Shown here: positions 27,031 through 35,461 of the stretch, piece by piece
Layout: each line of letters starts with the position of its first letter
Numbering within the stretch: the stretch's first letter is position 1
Virus record (IMG/VR): IMGVR_UViG_3300017751_003243
Span: 1-64,000 of that record
From: a virus
Direction: 5' to 3' (one strand)
Length of the DNA: 64,000 nucleotides
Position numbers and translations under genes: made by a program
The notes under the pieces: model-generated
Databases searched by the model: none
The model's input: the letters and a program-made list of their open reading frames with translations, nothing else
What the model was told of the DNA's origin: nothing

Positions 27031-28518
27031 ATGGCATATACTATAGATAGATACAGTGGCGTTACTTTGACAACAGTCGAAGACGGAACTGTTGACCAAA
27101 CTACCGATATTAAGTTAGTAGGTAAAAACTACGCTGGATACGGTGAAATACAAAACGAGAATTTTTTACATCTGCTAGAAAACTTTAGCGGAACTTCACA
27201 ACCACCTAAAGCGATTTCAGGACAAGTTTGGTTTGATGCTACAGCATCTAAACTTAAATTTTATGATGGTTCTAAGTTTAGAACAACAGGTGGAGCAGAA
27301 GTAAGTGCAACACAACCGGCTGGTTTAGCTACTGGTGATTTATGGTGGGATAGCACAAACGAACAATTATACGCATACAACGGAACTGGTTACGTATTAG
27401 TTGGACCACAAGGTTCAGGTACTAGTGTAACACAGATGAAAACTGTAACTATAAGAGATACAACAAGCACAAATAGACTAGTCATTCAAGCCATTGTTAA
27501 CGACGAAGTCATTTATATGATTAGTGCAGTTTCATTTACTATTGATAGTACAGATCCAACTAACGCAGTTACAGGATTTGACGTTGTTAAAAAAGGAATA
27601 ACCCTAAGAAATACACAAAACGCAACAGGCGGTGTTACAAGTACTACAGATTACTACTGGGGTACAGCAAGTAACTCATTAAAACTTGGTGGATATACTG
27701 CTTCAGATTTTGCATTAGCAGGATCAGGATCATTTACTTCACTTGTTAACTTTGCAGATGCTGGTATTTCAATTGGTGATTCCAACGATCTTAAAATTTA
27801 CGTTGAAAATGATAACGAAGGTGTTATACAAAACGACGTAGGTACAGTAATTAAAATTAAAGTTGATGATTCAGTAGGAACAGTTGCACAACCGTTAGCG
27901 ATTGAATCAACTGGTATGCACCCAGGTGCAGATAATACCTATAACATAGGTAAGTCTGGTAATAAATTTGCAACAGTTTACGCAACTTCATTTGCAGGAC
28001 TGGCAACACAGGCTTCAACATTAGCAGTTGGATCAAATTACCGTTCAGGATCAACAGCGGCAACTAATGATACAGTAGCAGTTAGAGATGGTTCAGGTAA
28101 CTTGGTAGCAAACTTATTTACAGGTACAGCTACACAGGCACAATACGCTGACTTGGCAGAGAAATACACAACTAAAGAAGAGTATCCAGTAGGTACTATT
28201 ATGACAGTAGTCAAAGCTGATCAAGAAGAAAGCATTGATGCTGAGATGGAGGCTTGCGGTGAAGGTGAAATACCATGCGGAGTTATATCTGAGAAACCAG
28301 CTTACTTGATGAATGCAGAAGCAGACGGTCAAGCAGTTGCACTTAAAGGTAGAGTGCCAGTTAGAGTTGAAGGACTTATTGTTAAAGGTGAGCCTATTTA
28401 CACAGCAATGGACGGAATAGGTAATCAAGATAATAGACACGGTACAATGATTGGTATTGCACTAGAAAATGATGACAAAGACGGCGAAAAACTAGTAGAA
28501 GTATTTTTAAAGGTATAA
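27031..28518 (+). CDS. Tail fibre with C-terminal chaperone/peptidase-like tip (fibre paralog 3)
   Basis: Residues about 1-135 carry the same N-terminal module as the two upstream fibre genes (GKNYAGYGE, NFLHLLENFSG, GQVWFD, FYDGSKF, GDLWWD, VLVGP). The C-terminal ~120 residues begin with ADLAEKYTTKEEYPVGTIM at about 374 and continue to KGRVPVRVEG and IGIALE. This pattern is found in C-terminal fibre tips of the intramolecular-chaperone or Peptidase_G2 type, which help trimerise the fibre and may cleave themselves; the assignment to that family is by resemblance. Its own late-type promoter precedes it. Confidence 0.75.
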   Translation: MAYTIDRYSGVTLTTVEDGTVDQTTDIKLVGKNYAGYGEIQNENFLHLLENFSGTSQPPKAISGQVWFDATASKLKFYDGSKFRTTGGAEVSATQPAGLATGDLWWDSTNEQLYAYNGTGYVLVGPQGSGTSVTQMKTVTIRDTTSTNRLVIQAIVNDEVIYMISAVSFTIDSTDPTNAVTGFDVVKKGITLRNTQNATGGVTSTTDYYWGTASNSLKLGGYTASDFALAGSGSFTSLVNFADAGISIGDSNDLKIYVENDNEGVIQNDVGTVIKIKVDDSVGTVAQPLAIESTGMHPGADNTYNIGKSGNKFATVYATSFAGLATQASTLAVGSNYRSGSTAATNDTVAVRDGSGNLVANLFTGTATQAQYADLAEKYTTKEEYPVGTIMTVVKADQEESIDAEMEACGEGEIPCGVISEKPAYLMNAEADGQAVALKGRVPVRVEGLIVKGEPIYTAMDGIGNQDNRHGTMIGIALENDDKDGEKLVEVFLKV

Positions 28519-28523
28519 ATTAA

Positions 28524-29414
28524 ATGGCAATCGGCGATATTATTACAGCGGCAAGGTATAACAACTTGCAATCAAGAGTAGCAACTATTATGGGAACAGG
28601 TTCCGGCGATGACGGATACGGACAGTCGCTGAATTCAAGCCAAGTAGGTGCATCAGATGTAATCAATGCAACTCATATGTCAACACTTTACACAGATATT
28701 GCTAATGGTAGAGTACACCAAACAGGTACAGCACCAAGTCAAATAGCAGTTATCAGTTCAACAGATACTATTTTAGACAGCGACACTATTAATAAGAAGG
28801 GTGTTGCACAGTTTGAAAATTTAACAACTACCTTAGAGAACGAAAAGTTTCAAATACACGCCTCTCAGGCAACAGCAGAAGCAACAACTTCCGCAACTTA
28901 TACATCAAACTGGAATGGTACATTAATACATTTACTAAACGTAACGTTTAGCACATCTGATCATAGAAGACAGTTTTTTAATGCAGGTGGAGAAATCCGT
29001 TTTGCAAGTAACATTACATACTTAGGCTCTAGTGCAAAAACTATTGACTGGATGGGTATGCTTGTTAACATGGGAACTATTAAGATGGGGTACACATCAA
29101 CTAGCTCAACAGGATCAGGATCAGGTTCAACAGTAGGATTTCATGATCTTACAACAGCTTTCCAGACATTGTTTACTAAATCAGGTACTGGTTTATATGC
29201 GGCCAACAACTATACATTAAAAGCTAAATTGGTTGGTACTACTCAAGTCCAATTCCAAGCAGAATGGAATGACGCAAACACTGGTAATCCAAACTACGAT
29301 GAAGATGTACTAGGTACTTTAAACAGCACAATTACTCAATTACGTCCTACAGGGACATACGTTGAGCTTCCTACACCAACACACAGCACAGACGCTGGTT
29401 CAAACTTAACATAG
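28524..29414 (+). CDS. Virion structural protein at end of the fibre operon, unknown role
   Basis: A 296-residue protein starting 6 bases after the third fibre gene. The N-terminal third (ARYNNLQSRVATIMG ... GYGQSLNSSQV) resembles the start of many marine myovirus structural proteins. The rest is rich in Thr, Ser, Gly and Asn with a beta pattern, including a short SSTSSTGSGSGST linker at about 191-203. No enzyme motif, signal peptide or membrane segment is visible. It may decorate or cap a fibre. Confidence 0.6.
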   Translation: MAIGDIITAARYNNLQSRVATIMGTGSGDDGYGQSLNSSQVGASDVINATHMSTLYTDIANGRVHQTGTAPSQIAVISSTDTILDSDTINKKGVAQFENLTTTLENEKFQIHASQATAEATTSATYTSNWNGTLIHLLNVTFSTSDHRRQFFNAGGEIRFASNITYLGSSAKTIDWMGMLVNMGTIKMGYTSTSSTGSGSGSTVGFHDLTTAFQTLFTKSGTGLYAANNYTLKAKLVGTTQVQFQAEWNDANTGNPNYDEDVLGTLNSTITQLRPTGTYVELPTPTHSTDAGSNLT

Positions 29415-29429
29415 TCCACTAAAAATTTA

Positions 29430-29437
29430 TCTAAATA
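29430..29437 (+). promoter_or_regulatory. Late-promoter-like element TCTAAATA at head of the accessory block
   Basis: It sits in the 47-base gap between the structural genes and the accessory block; CTAAATA-type elements are used as late promoters in marine T4-like phages. The predicted start is A at 29443. A small inverted repeat, GTAGT-ACA-ACTAC, follows at 29438-29450 and overlaps the predicted start. Its role is unknown. Confidence 0.55.
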
Positions 29438-29461
29438 GTAGTACAACTACGGATTACTATT

Positions 29462-29821
29462 ATGGATGAAAGATTAAAAAAAGCCTTAGACTTTTCTAAT
29501 TATATGGTGACTCTTAATAACCAAAAAAGAGTGTTAAAAGAGAAGTTTCTTGAAAGCAGAATTTACTATTTTAATGGTGGACAATTTTCTGTTACACAAG
29601 AACTATTGACTTTTGTAAAAATTCTGTGTGATAACGATGACTCAAACGTTGTTATTGTAGACGATAATGACACTCCAATAAGAATAGAACAGCTTCATGA
29701 ATTCTACGATAATATTAGTGACGTTTATTTTACATCTACTAACGAATACGAAACAGAATACCAAAAGCTAAGAGCTAAACGCAAGGTTTCGGGATTAGTA
29801 GATTATGACAAAGAAGACTAA
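29462..29821 (+). CDS. Hypothetical protein, first gene of accessory block
   Basis: A 119-residue acidic, soluble protein with a helical first half (MDERLKKALDFSNYM ... LKEKFLESRIYYF) and an Asp-rich segment (VVIVDDNDTPI) at about 62-72. I do not recognise the family. It overlaps the following glycosyltransferase-like gene by 17 bases and sits under a late-type promoter. Confidence 0.6.
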   Translation: MDERLKKALDFSNYMVTLNNQKRVLKEKFLESRIYYFNGGQFSVTQELLTFVKILCDNDDSNVVIVDDNDTPIRIEQLHEFYDNISDVYFTSTNEYETEYQKLRAKRKVSGLVDYDKED

Positions 29822-30665
29822 AGGTGCATTAATCTTTGCACGTAACAATGCACAGATTGATTACATAAAACAAGCTCACTATTCAGCTAAAAGAATAAGA
29901 AAATATTTAGATATACCAACTAGCATAGTTACGGATAGTGTAGATTACCTAAAGGAAACGTACAAGGACTATGAAGAAGTTTTTGATAAAGTCATTGAAG
30001 TGCCTTTCACAAACAATTCGACTACTAAAAGATATTTTGATGGGTCGGGAGTAGCAAAGCACTTACAATTTAAGAATGACCTACGCACACAGTCATATGA
30101 ACTAACACCATATGACGAAACAATACTACTAGACAGTGATTATATTATAGCAAATAGCTTATTTAAAAATTGCTTTGAACAAGATCACAATTTTCTAATA
30201 TTTAAAAATGCAAAAGACCTAACAGCCTGGAGAGATACTGCTGAGTTTGAAAAGATTAGTGATAGTAGCATAGACTTTTATTGGGCTACTGTTATATTCT
30301 TTAGAAAGTCAGAAGAGAACAAGGTATTCTTTGAACTAACAAAGCACATACAAGAAAACTGGGACCACTATAACAGCATCTTTCAAGTAAACAGAGGTCT
30401 TTTCCGTAACGACCATGTGTTTAGTGTAGCAATACACATAATGAATGGTTACCAAGAAGGAGACTTTGCACATAAGTTACCAGGTACAAAGTATTACACA
30501 GCAGATAGAGATATTTTGTGGGAACTTGACCAGGATAATTTTTTATTCTTACTAGAAAAAGAGAATCACCTAGGAGAATATACACCATTGCGTATCAAAG
30601 GCAGTAACATTCATGTTATGAACAAGTTTAGCCTTAACAGAATTATAGATAGAGGAGTAGTGTAA
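29805..30665 (+). CDS. GT-A glycosyltransferase-like protein
   Basis: A 286-residue protein with the layout of small GT-A (GT8-like) glycosyltransferases. It has an N-terminal Rossmann-like strand (GALIFARNN), a region that would bind the nucleotide sugar, and the strand ETILLDSDYII at about 105-115, whose D-S-D would hold the metal and nucleotide diphosphate. A second protein of similar build lies at 31619. It is followed with a 1-base overlap by the kdsA gene, so the sugar handled may belong to the host envelope or to a virion glycan. Acceptor and donor cannot be told from sequence. Confidence 0.6.
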   Translation: MTKKTKGALIFARNNAQIDYIKQAHYSAKRIRKYLDIPTSIVTDSVDYLKETYKDYEEVFDKVIEVPFTNNSTTKRYFDGSGVAKHLQFKNDLRTQSYELTPYDETILLDSDYIIANSLFKNCFEQDHNFLIFKNAKDLTAWRDTAEFEKISDSSIDFYWATVIFFRKSEENKVFFELTKHIQENWDHYNSIFQVNRGLFRNDHVFSVAIHIMNGYQEGDFAHKLPGTKYYTADRDILWELDQDNFLFLLEKENHLGEYTPLRIKGSNIHVMNKFSLNRIIDRGVV

Positions 30666-31438
30666 TGAGAATAATTGCAGGTCCTTGTCAACATGAAACA
30701 CTTACTGACAGTTTGATGATTGCAAAAGAATGTAAACGTGTATGTGATAAACACGAGATAGAATATTACTTCAAAGCAAGTTTTGACAAAGCAAATAGGA
30801 CTTCAGCTGATGGTACAAGGGGTGTTGGTCTTGCAACTACCATGGAAGACTTTATAGTTCTTAAAAATGACCTTGGTATAAAAACTTTAACTGATGTGCA
30901 TACCCAAAACGAAGTATTAAAAATTGCGGCATACTACAACGAAGCTGTAGACGTTTTACAAATACCTGCTTTCTTGTGTAGGCAAACAGATTTAATCAAG
31001 GCGGCTTGTAAAACAGGAAAGATTGTTAACATCAAGAAAGGACAATTCCTAGCACCATGGGATGTCAAGGGCATATTAAGTAAAACAAACGGTGCAAACG
31101 AAGTATGGATAACTGAAAGAGGAACTAGTTTTGGTTATAATACATTAGTGTCTGACTTTACAGGACTACAATATATGTTAGATAATTTTGATGTACCAAT
31201 AGTATATGATGTTACGCACTCTGTTCAAAAGCCAGGAGGCAAAGGAGACAGTAGTGGGGGTAACAGAGCATACGTTCCAGGTTTATCAAGAGCCGGAGCG
31301 GCATTAGGAATAGATAGTTTCTTTATGGAGGTTCATAATGATCCAGACAATGCACCTAGTGACGGACCTAACATGGTTAGGATTGAAGACTTTGAAAAAA
31401 TTATAGGCGACATTGTAAAAATAAGAGGAGTACTGTAA
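30665..31438 (+). CDS. kdsA: 3-deoxy-D-manno-octulosonate 8-phosphate synthase (KdsA), metal-dependent type
   Basis: It condenses phosphoenolpyruvate with arabinose 5-phosphate to give Kdo-8-phosphate, the precursor of the Kdo that links lipid A to the LPS core. Family signatures are plain: FKASFDKANR, TDVHTQNEV, QIPAFLCRQTDL, NIKKGQFLAPW and YDVTHSVQ. The N-terminal AGPCQHE places Cys at residue 8, where metal-independent enzymes such as E. coli KdsA have Asn. Together with H185, E222 and D233 this completes the metal site known from the Aquifex type. At 257 aa it is slightly shorter than bacterial enzymes (about 275-285) because the N-terminus is trimmed. An AGGAG site precedes the ATG. Confidence 0.93.
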   Translation: MRIIAGPCQHETLTDSLMIAKECKRVCDKHEIEYYFKASFDKANRTSADGTRGVGLATTMEDFIVLKNDLGIKTLTDVHTQNEVLKIAAYYNEAVDVLQIPAFLCRQTDLIKAACKTGKIVNIKKGQFLAPWDVKGILSKTNGANEVWITERGTSFGYNTLVSDFTGLQYMLDNFDVPIVYDVTHSVQKPGGKGDSSGGNRAYVPGLSRAGAALGIDSFFMEVHNDPDNAPSDGPNMVRIEDFEKIIGDIVKIRGVL

Positions 31439-31626
31439 TGGAATTCATTTGGCATATACTACTTACTGTATGTTTAGGTAGTGATTGCAAAACACAAGAC
31501 GTACAGTGGTTCAAAGATGAAAAAGAATGTAATACAATGCTTATATTATACAAAGAAATACCACAAGATGGTGAATGGGACACAGTAGAATATGTGTGTA
31601 AACCAGTAGGGAGCAAAAGTGCCTAG
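31438..31626 (+). CDS. Small four-cysteine protein with hydrophobic N-terminus
   Basis: A 62-residue protein whose first ~13 residues are hydrophobic (FIWHILLTVCLG), followed by a short polar region with Cys at 12, 17, 31 and 54. The start is well placed, with AGAGGAG upstream and its ATG overlapping the kdsA stop. It could be a small exported or membrane-tethered protein, but the hydrophobic part is short and lacks a clear positive N-terminus. I do not recognise the family. It overlaps the next gene by 8 bases. Confidence 0.5.
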   Translation: MEFIWHILLTVCLGSDCKTQDVQWFKDEKECNTMLILYKEIPQDGEWDTVEYVCKPVGSKSA

Positions 31627-32461
31627 TAAAGGATTCGTATTAATAGCACAAAACAGCGAATACGATTACGTACAGCAGGCGTGTGTGTTAGCTATGAGTA
31701 TTAAAGCTACTAATGACGCCAACATTTGTTTAATAACCAACGATAAAGTGCCATCTAGGTATGAAAAATTGTTTGATGTTATCAAACCCATACCTTGGTT
31801 AGATGATGCAAAGGACAATGCTTGGAAGGTAGACAACCGCTGGAAGTTATACCATGCAAGTCCTTATGATAGAACTATTGTGTTGGATACCGATATGTTA
31901 GTATTGCAGAACATAGACACATGGTGGAAGTTTTTAGAAAACTATGAAGTGTTCTATACCTCAAATGTTTATACATATAGAGGTGAAAAGGTAATAGACA
32001 ACCATTATAGAAAAACATACAAAGCAAATAACCTTCCTAATGTATATGCAGGATTCCATTACTTTAAAAAATGTAATTTTGCAAAAGAATTTTATACGTT
32101 GCTAGAAATTGTAATGAATAACTGGCAGATGTTTTACGGAAAGTATGCAAAGGAACAATATCAAAAGTTTTTAAGTGTGGATACAAGCACAGCTATAGTA
32201 ACAAAGATACTAGACTGTGAAGATAAGATTACAAATAAACGTGTTAAGTTTCCTACGTTTACACACATGAAGCCACACATACAAGGTTGGAGAAACGGTA
32301 GTGCTACTTGGCGTAGCAGAGTAGGATCATATCTTACAGATGACCTAACACTAAAGATAGGTAATCATTTACAATCAGGAATCTTTCATTACACAGAAAA
32401 AGAGTTCTTAACCGAAGAGAAAATTAAAAAATATGAAAACTATATTACAAAGAACTATTAA
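31619..32461 (+). CDS. GT-A glycosyltransferase-like protein
   Basis: It starts at a GTG that follows the ribosome-binding sequence AGGGAG by five bases. The 280-residue product has the GT-A pattern: an N-terminal strand GFVLIAQNSEYDYV, then DRTIVLDTDMLVL at about 81-93 with the D-T-D metal-binding motif, and a downstream YAGFHYFKK segment. It resembles GT8/glycogenin-like phage transferases. It lies between kdsA and hemE with overlaps on both sides. Donor and acceptor are unknown. Confidence 0.65.
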   Translation: MPSKGFVLIAQNSEYDYVQQACVLAMSIKATNDANICLITNDKVPSRYEKLFDVIKPIPWLDDAKDNAWKVDNRWKLYHASPYDRTIVLDTDMLVLQNIDTWWKFLENYEVFYTSNVYTYRGEKVIDNHYRKTYKANNLPNVYAGFHYFKKCNFAKEFYTLLEIVMNNWQMFYGKYAKEQYQKFLSVDTSTAIVTKILDCEDKITNKRVKFPTFTHMKPHIQGWRNGSATWRSRVGSYLTDDLTLKIGNHLQSGIFHYTEKEFLTEEKIKKYENYITKNY

Positions 32462-33374
32462 AGATAAGGAAACAAACTTATACCCTGTGTGGTTAATGCG
32501 TCAGGCTGGAAGATATATGCCTGAGTACATGGCAATCAAAGAAGCTAGTAACGGATTCTTGGATATGGCACTTACACCAAGCAAGGCAACAGAGATAACA
32601 ATGCAACCCATCAAAGCATTTGATATGGATGCGGCAATAATTTTTTCTGACATACTTGTTATTCCTTATGCACTCGGACAAGAACTAGATTATAATCCTG
32701 CACCAAAGCTAGGACCTTATAATGAAGATATGCTAAACACGGATAGGTTTCTTTTTATAGAAAGATGTCAACCTGTGTATGATGCAATCAAACAAACTAG
32801 GCAAGAACTAGATAGTAACAAGAGCTTGATAGGATTTGTTGGAGCACCTTATACACTTTGTAAGTATATGTGTGGTAACAAAGATCAAAAAGTTATAGAA
32901 GGATTAGTTCCTTACATAATTGAACACCTAGTACACCAAATAGAAGCAGGGTGCGACACAGTACAGATATTTGATAGTTGGGCAGGAGATCTAACAGAAC
33001 AAGAACTAGATAAACTATGTTATTCTCCAACAGCAAAGATAGTAGAAGCTATAAGAAAGATATACCCTGAAGTTAGCATAATTGCTTTTCCAAGGCTGAT
33101 AGGTAAAAATATAAATGACTTTGCAAAAATAGTAAATCCTGACTGCATCAATTTAAGTGATGACATACCTGTAGAAGAAGTATCTACTAACGTTGTTTTA
33201 CAAGGAGGCATACCCATTAGTGAATTACTTGCTGATGCTAATCCTACATCAATGTTAGAAAAAATGAAAGACAAACCTTACATAGTTAATCTAGCACACG
33301 GAGTTAACAAAGAAACTCCTGTAGAAAATGTTAGAAACTTTGTACAAACTGTAAAGGACTTTAGATGCAACTAG
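32433..33374 (+). CDS. hemE: Uroporphyrinogen decarboxylase (HemE)
   Basis: It removes the four acetate carboxyls of uroporphyrinogen III to give coproporphyrinogen III in heme and chlorophyll synthesis. The signature PVWLMRQAGRYMPEY (residues 18-32) supplies Arg23 and Arg27 of the active site. IIFSDIL gives the conserved Asp73, LIGFVGAPYTL the glycine/tyrosine loop, and LAHGV the His289 near the C-terminus. The AFPR segment looks more like alphaproteobacterial enzymes than E. coli, which is inference. At 313 aa it is shorter than the usual 340-355, mainly in the region after residue 85. All the expected active-site residues I can place are present, so it may be functional. It overlaps the upstream gene by 29 bases. 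Confidence 0.93.
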   Translation: MKTILQRTIKDKETNLYPVWLMRQAGRYMPEYMAIKEASNGFLDMALTPSKATEITMQPIKAFDMDAAIIFSDILVIPYALGQELDYNPAPKLGPYNEDMLNTDRFLFIERCQPVYDAIKQTRQELDSNKSLIGFVGAPYTLCKYMCGNKDQKVIEGLVPYIIEHLVHQIEAGCDTVQIFDSWAGDLTEQELDKLCYSPTAKIVEAIRKIYPEVSIIAFPRLIGKNINDFAKIVNPDCINLSDDIPVEEVSTNVVLQGGIPISELLADANPTSMLEKMKDKPYIVNLAHGVNKETPVENVRNFVQTVKDFRCN

Positions 33375-33952
33375 GTATTACAGTAGTCAATGAACGTTAT
33401 GCAGTATTTGATCCTACAACAGGAGAACTACTGTCATTGCCAAACATCAAACCCACTGAAGGAAGTTTTATTCCTGTAGCAGACGAGGAAGTAAAGGGTA
33501 TAATCGAAGGCAGAGAAAGTATGCACTTCTATTATGTACACTATATTAAAAGAGCTAATACATACGAACTAAGGCAACGTAGCAATCATGACATAGACAG
33601 TTACTTTGTTGACGACTTAATATACGAGCTACCAACAACAGGAAACAATGCGGATATAACAGTTACTAAAAATGTAAAAGATACCTGCTGGAAGATAACA
33701 ATAGGTGGCGATTTAGAAATGAACATTTTAGCACAAAAAATTAGCTTAACAAATGGACATTTATCATTTAGTATAACCAAGAAAGACGATCCAAACATTC
33801 TTTATAAAACACTACAATTTACGTTTGACAAACTTATAGGTGGAAAATACATTGTTTTACCATTTAGCGAACAATTTGAGTTTGACAACAAGCCGATTTC
33901 AGTGTATACTATAAAGAAGTTCGACAGTTACAAATATGAGGTTATAGAATGA
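33365..33952 (+). CDS. Hypothetical protein
   Basis: A 195-residue soluble protein with alternating beta-prone segments (for example WKITIGGDLEMNIL, HLSFSITKKD and GGKYIVLPFSEQFEF) and no enzyme motif or signal peptide that I recognise. It overlaps hemE by 10 bases and the GIY-YIG-like gene by 4. The beta-rich pattern would fit a small sandwich fold. No function is proposed. Confidence 0.55.
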   Translation: MQLGITVVNERYAVFDPTTGELLSLPNIKPTEGSFIPVADEEVKGIIEGRESMHFYYVHYIKRANTYELRQRSNHDIDSYFVDDLIYELPTTGNNADITVTKNVKDTCWKITIGGDLEMNILAQKISLTNGHLSFSITKKDDPNILYKTLQFTFDKLIGGKYIVLPFSEQFEFDNKPISVYTIKKFDSYKYEVIE

Positions 33953-34590
33953 AGTCAAAAATATTAGCAGAAAACATTGTAAAAGGTTCTGGTGGGCATG
34001 GTCTTAAACAGGATCAGCTTGTAAAGATATTTGATAAAATAGATAACTTGGAAGACTTTGCATACACTATGAAAAAGGTGTTAGAGCATGGTGGAAAAGA
34101 ATATCTTACAACACAATCTTACAAACTAGGTATGCCAAAGTTTGACAAGTTTACAACATGGCATCATATTGATGAGAAGTATGACGCTAGTTGGGGGTTT
34201 GATAAAAAAGATGCCGGCTGTTATATGTATGGAATGTTTAAGGATTCAGCTCCCGAAGTAGCAGACATTTTACAACCAGGTGTAATATACATTGGCGAAA
34301 GCAGAGCAACAACTAGAAACTGTATGCTAGGTAGACGCACAGATTTTAAAGGTACAGTACGTAACGATAGGTTATCACCATATGGTTGTGGTACTGCATT
34401 TAAGGAAAAGATAGGTAAGGAATACATTGATAACGTATATCAAGCATACTTGCCAATGCACAACAGTCTTGTAAAAGAAGCTGAAATGCAGATGCTAATT
34501 AACTATTATAGATACTATGGTCGTATTCCTGCTTGTAATCCAGTGAGTGATTTGCGTAGGGTTGAACTAAGGATAAAGAATGAAAATTAA
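33949..34590 (+). CDS. GIY-YIG-like nuclease domain protein
   Basis: A 213-residue protein. The segment from about 86 to 185 has the pattern of GIY-YIG nucleases: CYMYGMF (in place of GIY), then GVIYIGES (YIG), an Arg-rich stretch, and a later Glu in KEAEMQMLINYY followed by YGRIPACN, which resembles the family's metal-binding Glu and closing P-x-x-N. The first strand motif is degenerate. Such domains occur in homing endonucleases and repair enzymes. No intron or split gene is seen around it, so a free-standing enzyme is likely. Confidence 0.55.
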   Translation: MKSKILAENIVKGSGGHGLKQDQLVKIFDKIDNLEDFAYTMKKVLEHGGKEYLTTQSYKLGMPKFDKFTTWHHIDEKYDASWGFDKKDAGCYMYGMFKDSAPEVADILQPGVIYIGESRATTRNCMLGRRTDFKGTVRNDRLSPYGCGTAFKEKIGKEYIDNVYQAYLPMHNSLVKEAEMQMLINYYRYYGRIPACNPVSDLRRVELRIKNEN

Positions 34591-35461
34591 TATTGCTGAA
34601 CAAGATATCATATTCTTAAGTTATGATGAACCTAATGCAGAAAAAAATTATGTTGATCTGTGTAAGAAGGTGCCCTGGGCAAAACGTGTACACGGTGTAG
34701 ACGGTTCAGATGCGGCACACAAAGTCTGTGCAGAGCAATCAGAAACTAAACACTTTGTTACTGTAGACGGCGACACAATAATTGATCAAAAGTTTTTAGA
34801 CGTAGTACTTGATCTAGACGAACTAGGTGTAGATGATGACTATCAGTTTAGTTGGTGTGGTAACATTGACATCAACGGATTAAAATACGGCAACGGAAGT
34901 CTAAAGATGTGGACTAAAGACTTTGTTAGAAATATGAAAACACACGAAAACACAGACGGGTCAGACGATACACAGATAGAGTTTTGTTACTTTGACAACT
35001 ACTATCAGCTTAATCAAAACTATTCAACAAGCATTATTAGTTCAACACCACATCAGGCTTGGAGAGCAGGTTTCAGAGAAGGTGTTAAGATGTCACTAAA
35101 CAGAGGTGCAAAGGTACAGGATCTTGCAAACAATACTTGGTGGCAAAATTATCATAGATTACTTGTTTGGTTAAATGTTGGTGCAGATGTTGACAACGGA
35201 CTATATGCTATCATGGGTGCTAGAGATGGTTGCCAAAAGATATTAGCAACCGATTGGGATCATTCTGTAACAAGAGATTTTAAATGGCTTAATGAATATT
35301 GGAACGAGATTAAAGACTATCCTGTAGAACAAATGATTGCCGAGTATGGCGAAGTATTACAAGAGCAAGGATTACCTATAAGTAAAGTTGCACTAGATGA
35401 GGAGCAAAGTAAATTCTTTAAAACTGTTTATGTAAACAGTGATAGAGTACTAGGTAGGTAA
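34580..35461 (+). CDS. Glycosyltransferase-like protein with DGD motif (paralog of 43125)
   Basis: A 293-residue protein whose first ~65 residues match the protein at 43125-43820: (I)FLSYDEPNAE ... RVHGVDG ... AH ... FVTVDGDTII. The D-G-D after a hydrophobic strand is typical of the metal site in GT-A nucleotide-sugar transferases. The central region (STPHQAWRAGFREGVKMS) is also shared with the paralog. The C-terminal third differs. It is immediately followed, with a 1-base overlap, by a radical SAM gene, as the paralog is. I infer a sugar-transfer role, but the family is not one I can name. Confidence 0.5.
   Translation: MKINIAEQDIIFLSYDEPNAEKNYVDLCKKVPWAKRVHGVDGSDAAHKVCAEQSETKHFVTVDGDTIIDQKFLDVVLDLDELGVDDDYQFSWCGNIDINGLKYGNGSLKMWTKDFVRNMKTHENTDGSDDTQIEFCYFDNYYQLNQNYSTSIISSTPHQAWRAGFREGVKMSLNRGAKVQDLANNTWWQNYHRLLVWLNVGADVDNGLYAIMGARDGCQKILATDWDHSVTRDFKWLNEYWNEIKDYPVEQMIAEYGEVLQEQGLPISKVALDEEQSKFFKTVYVNSDRVLGR

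Noticed and set aside
31438-31626. Small gene as a frameshifted N-terminus of the transferase at 31619
   Set aside because: The transferase has its own GTG with an AGGGAG site and a complete first strand, and the small protein has its own start site.
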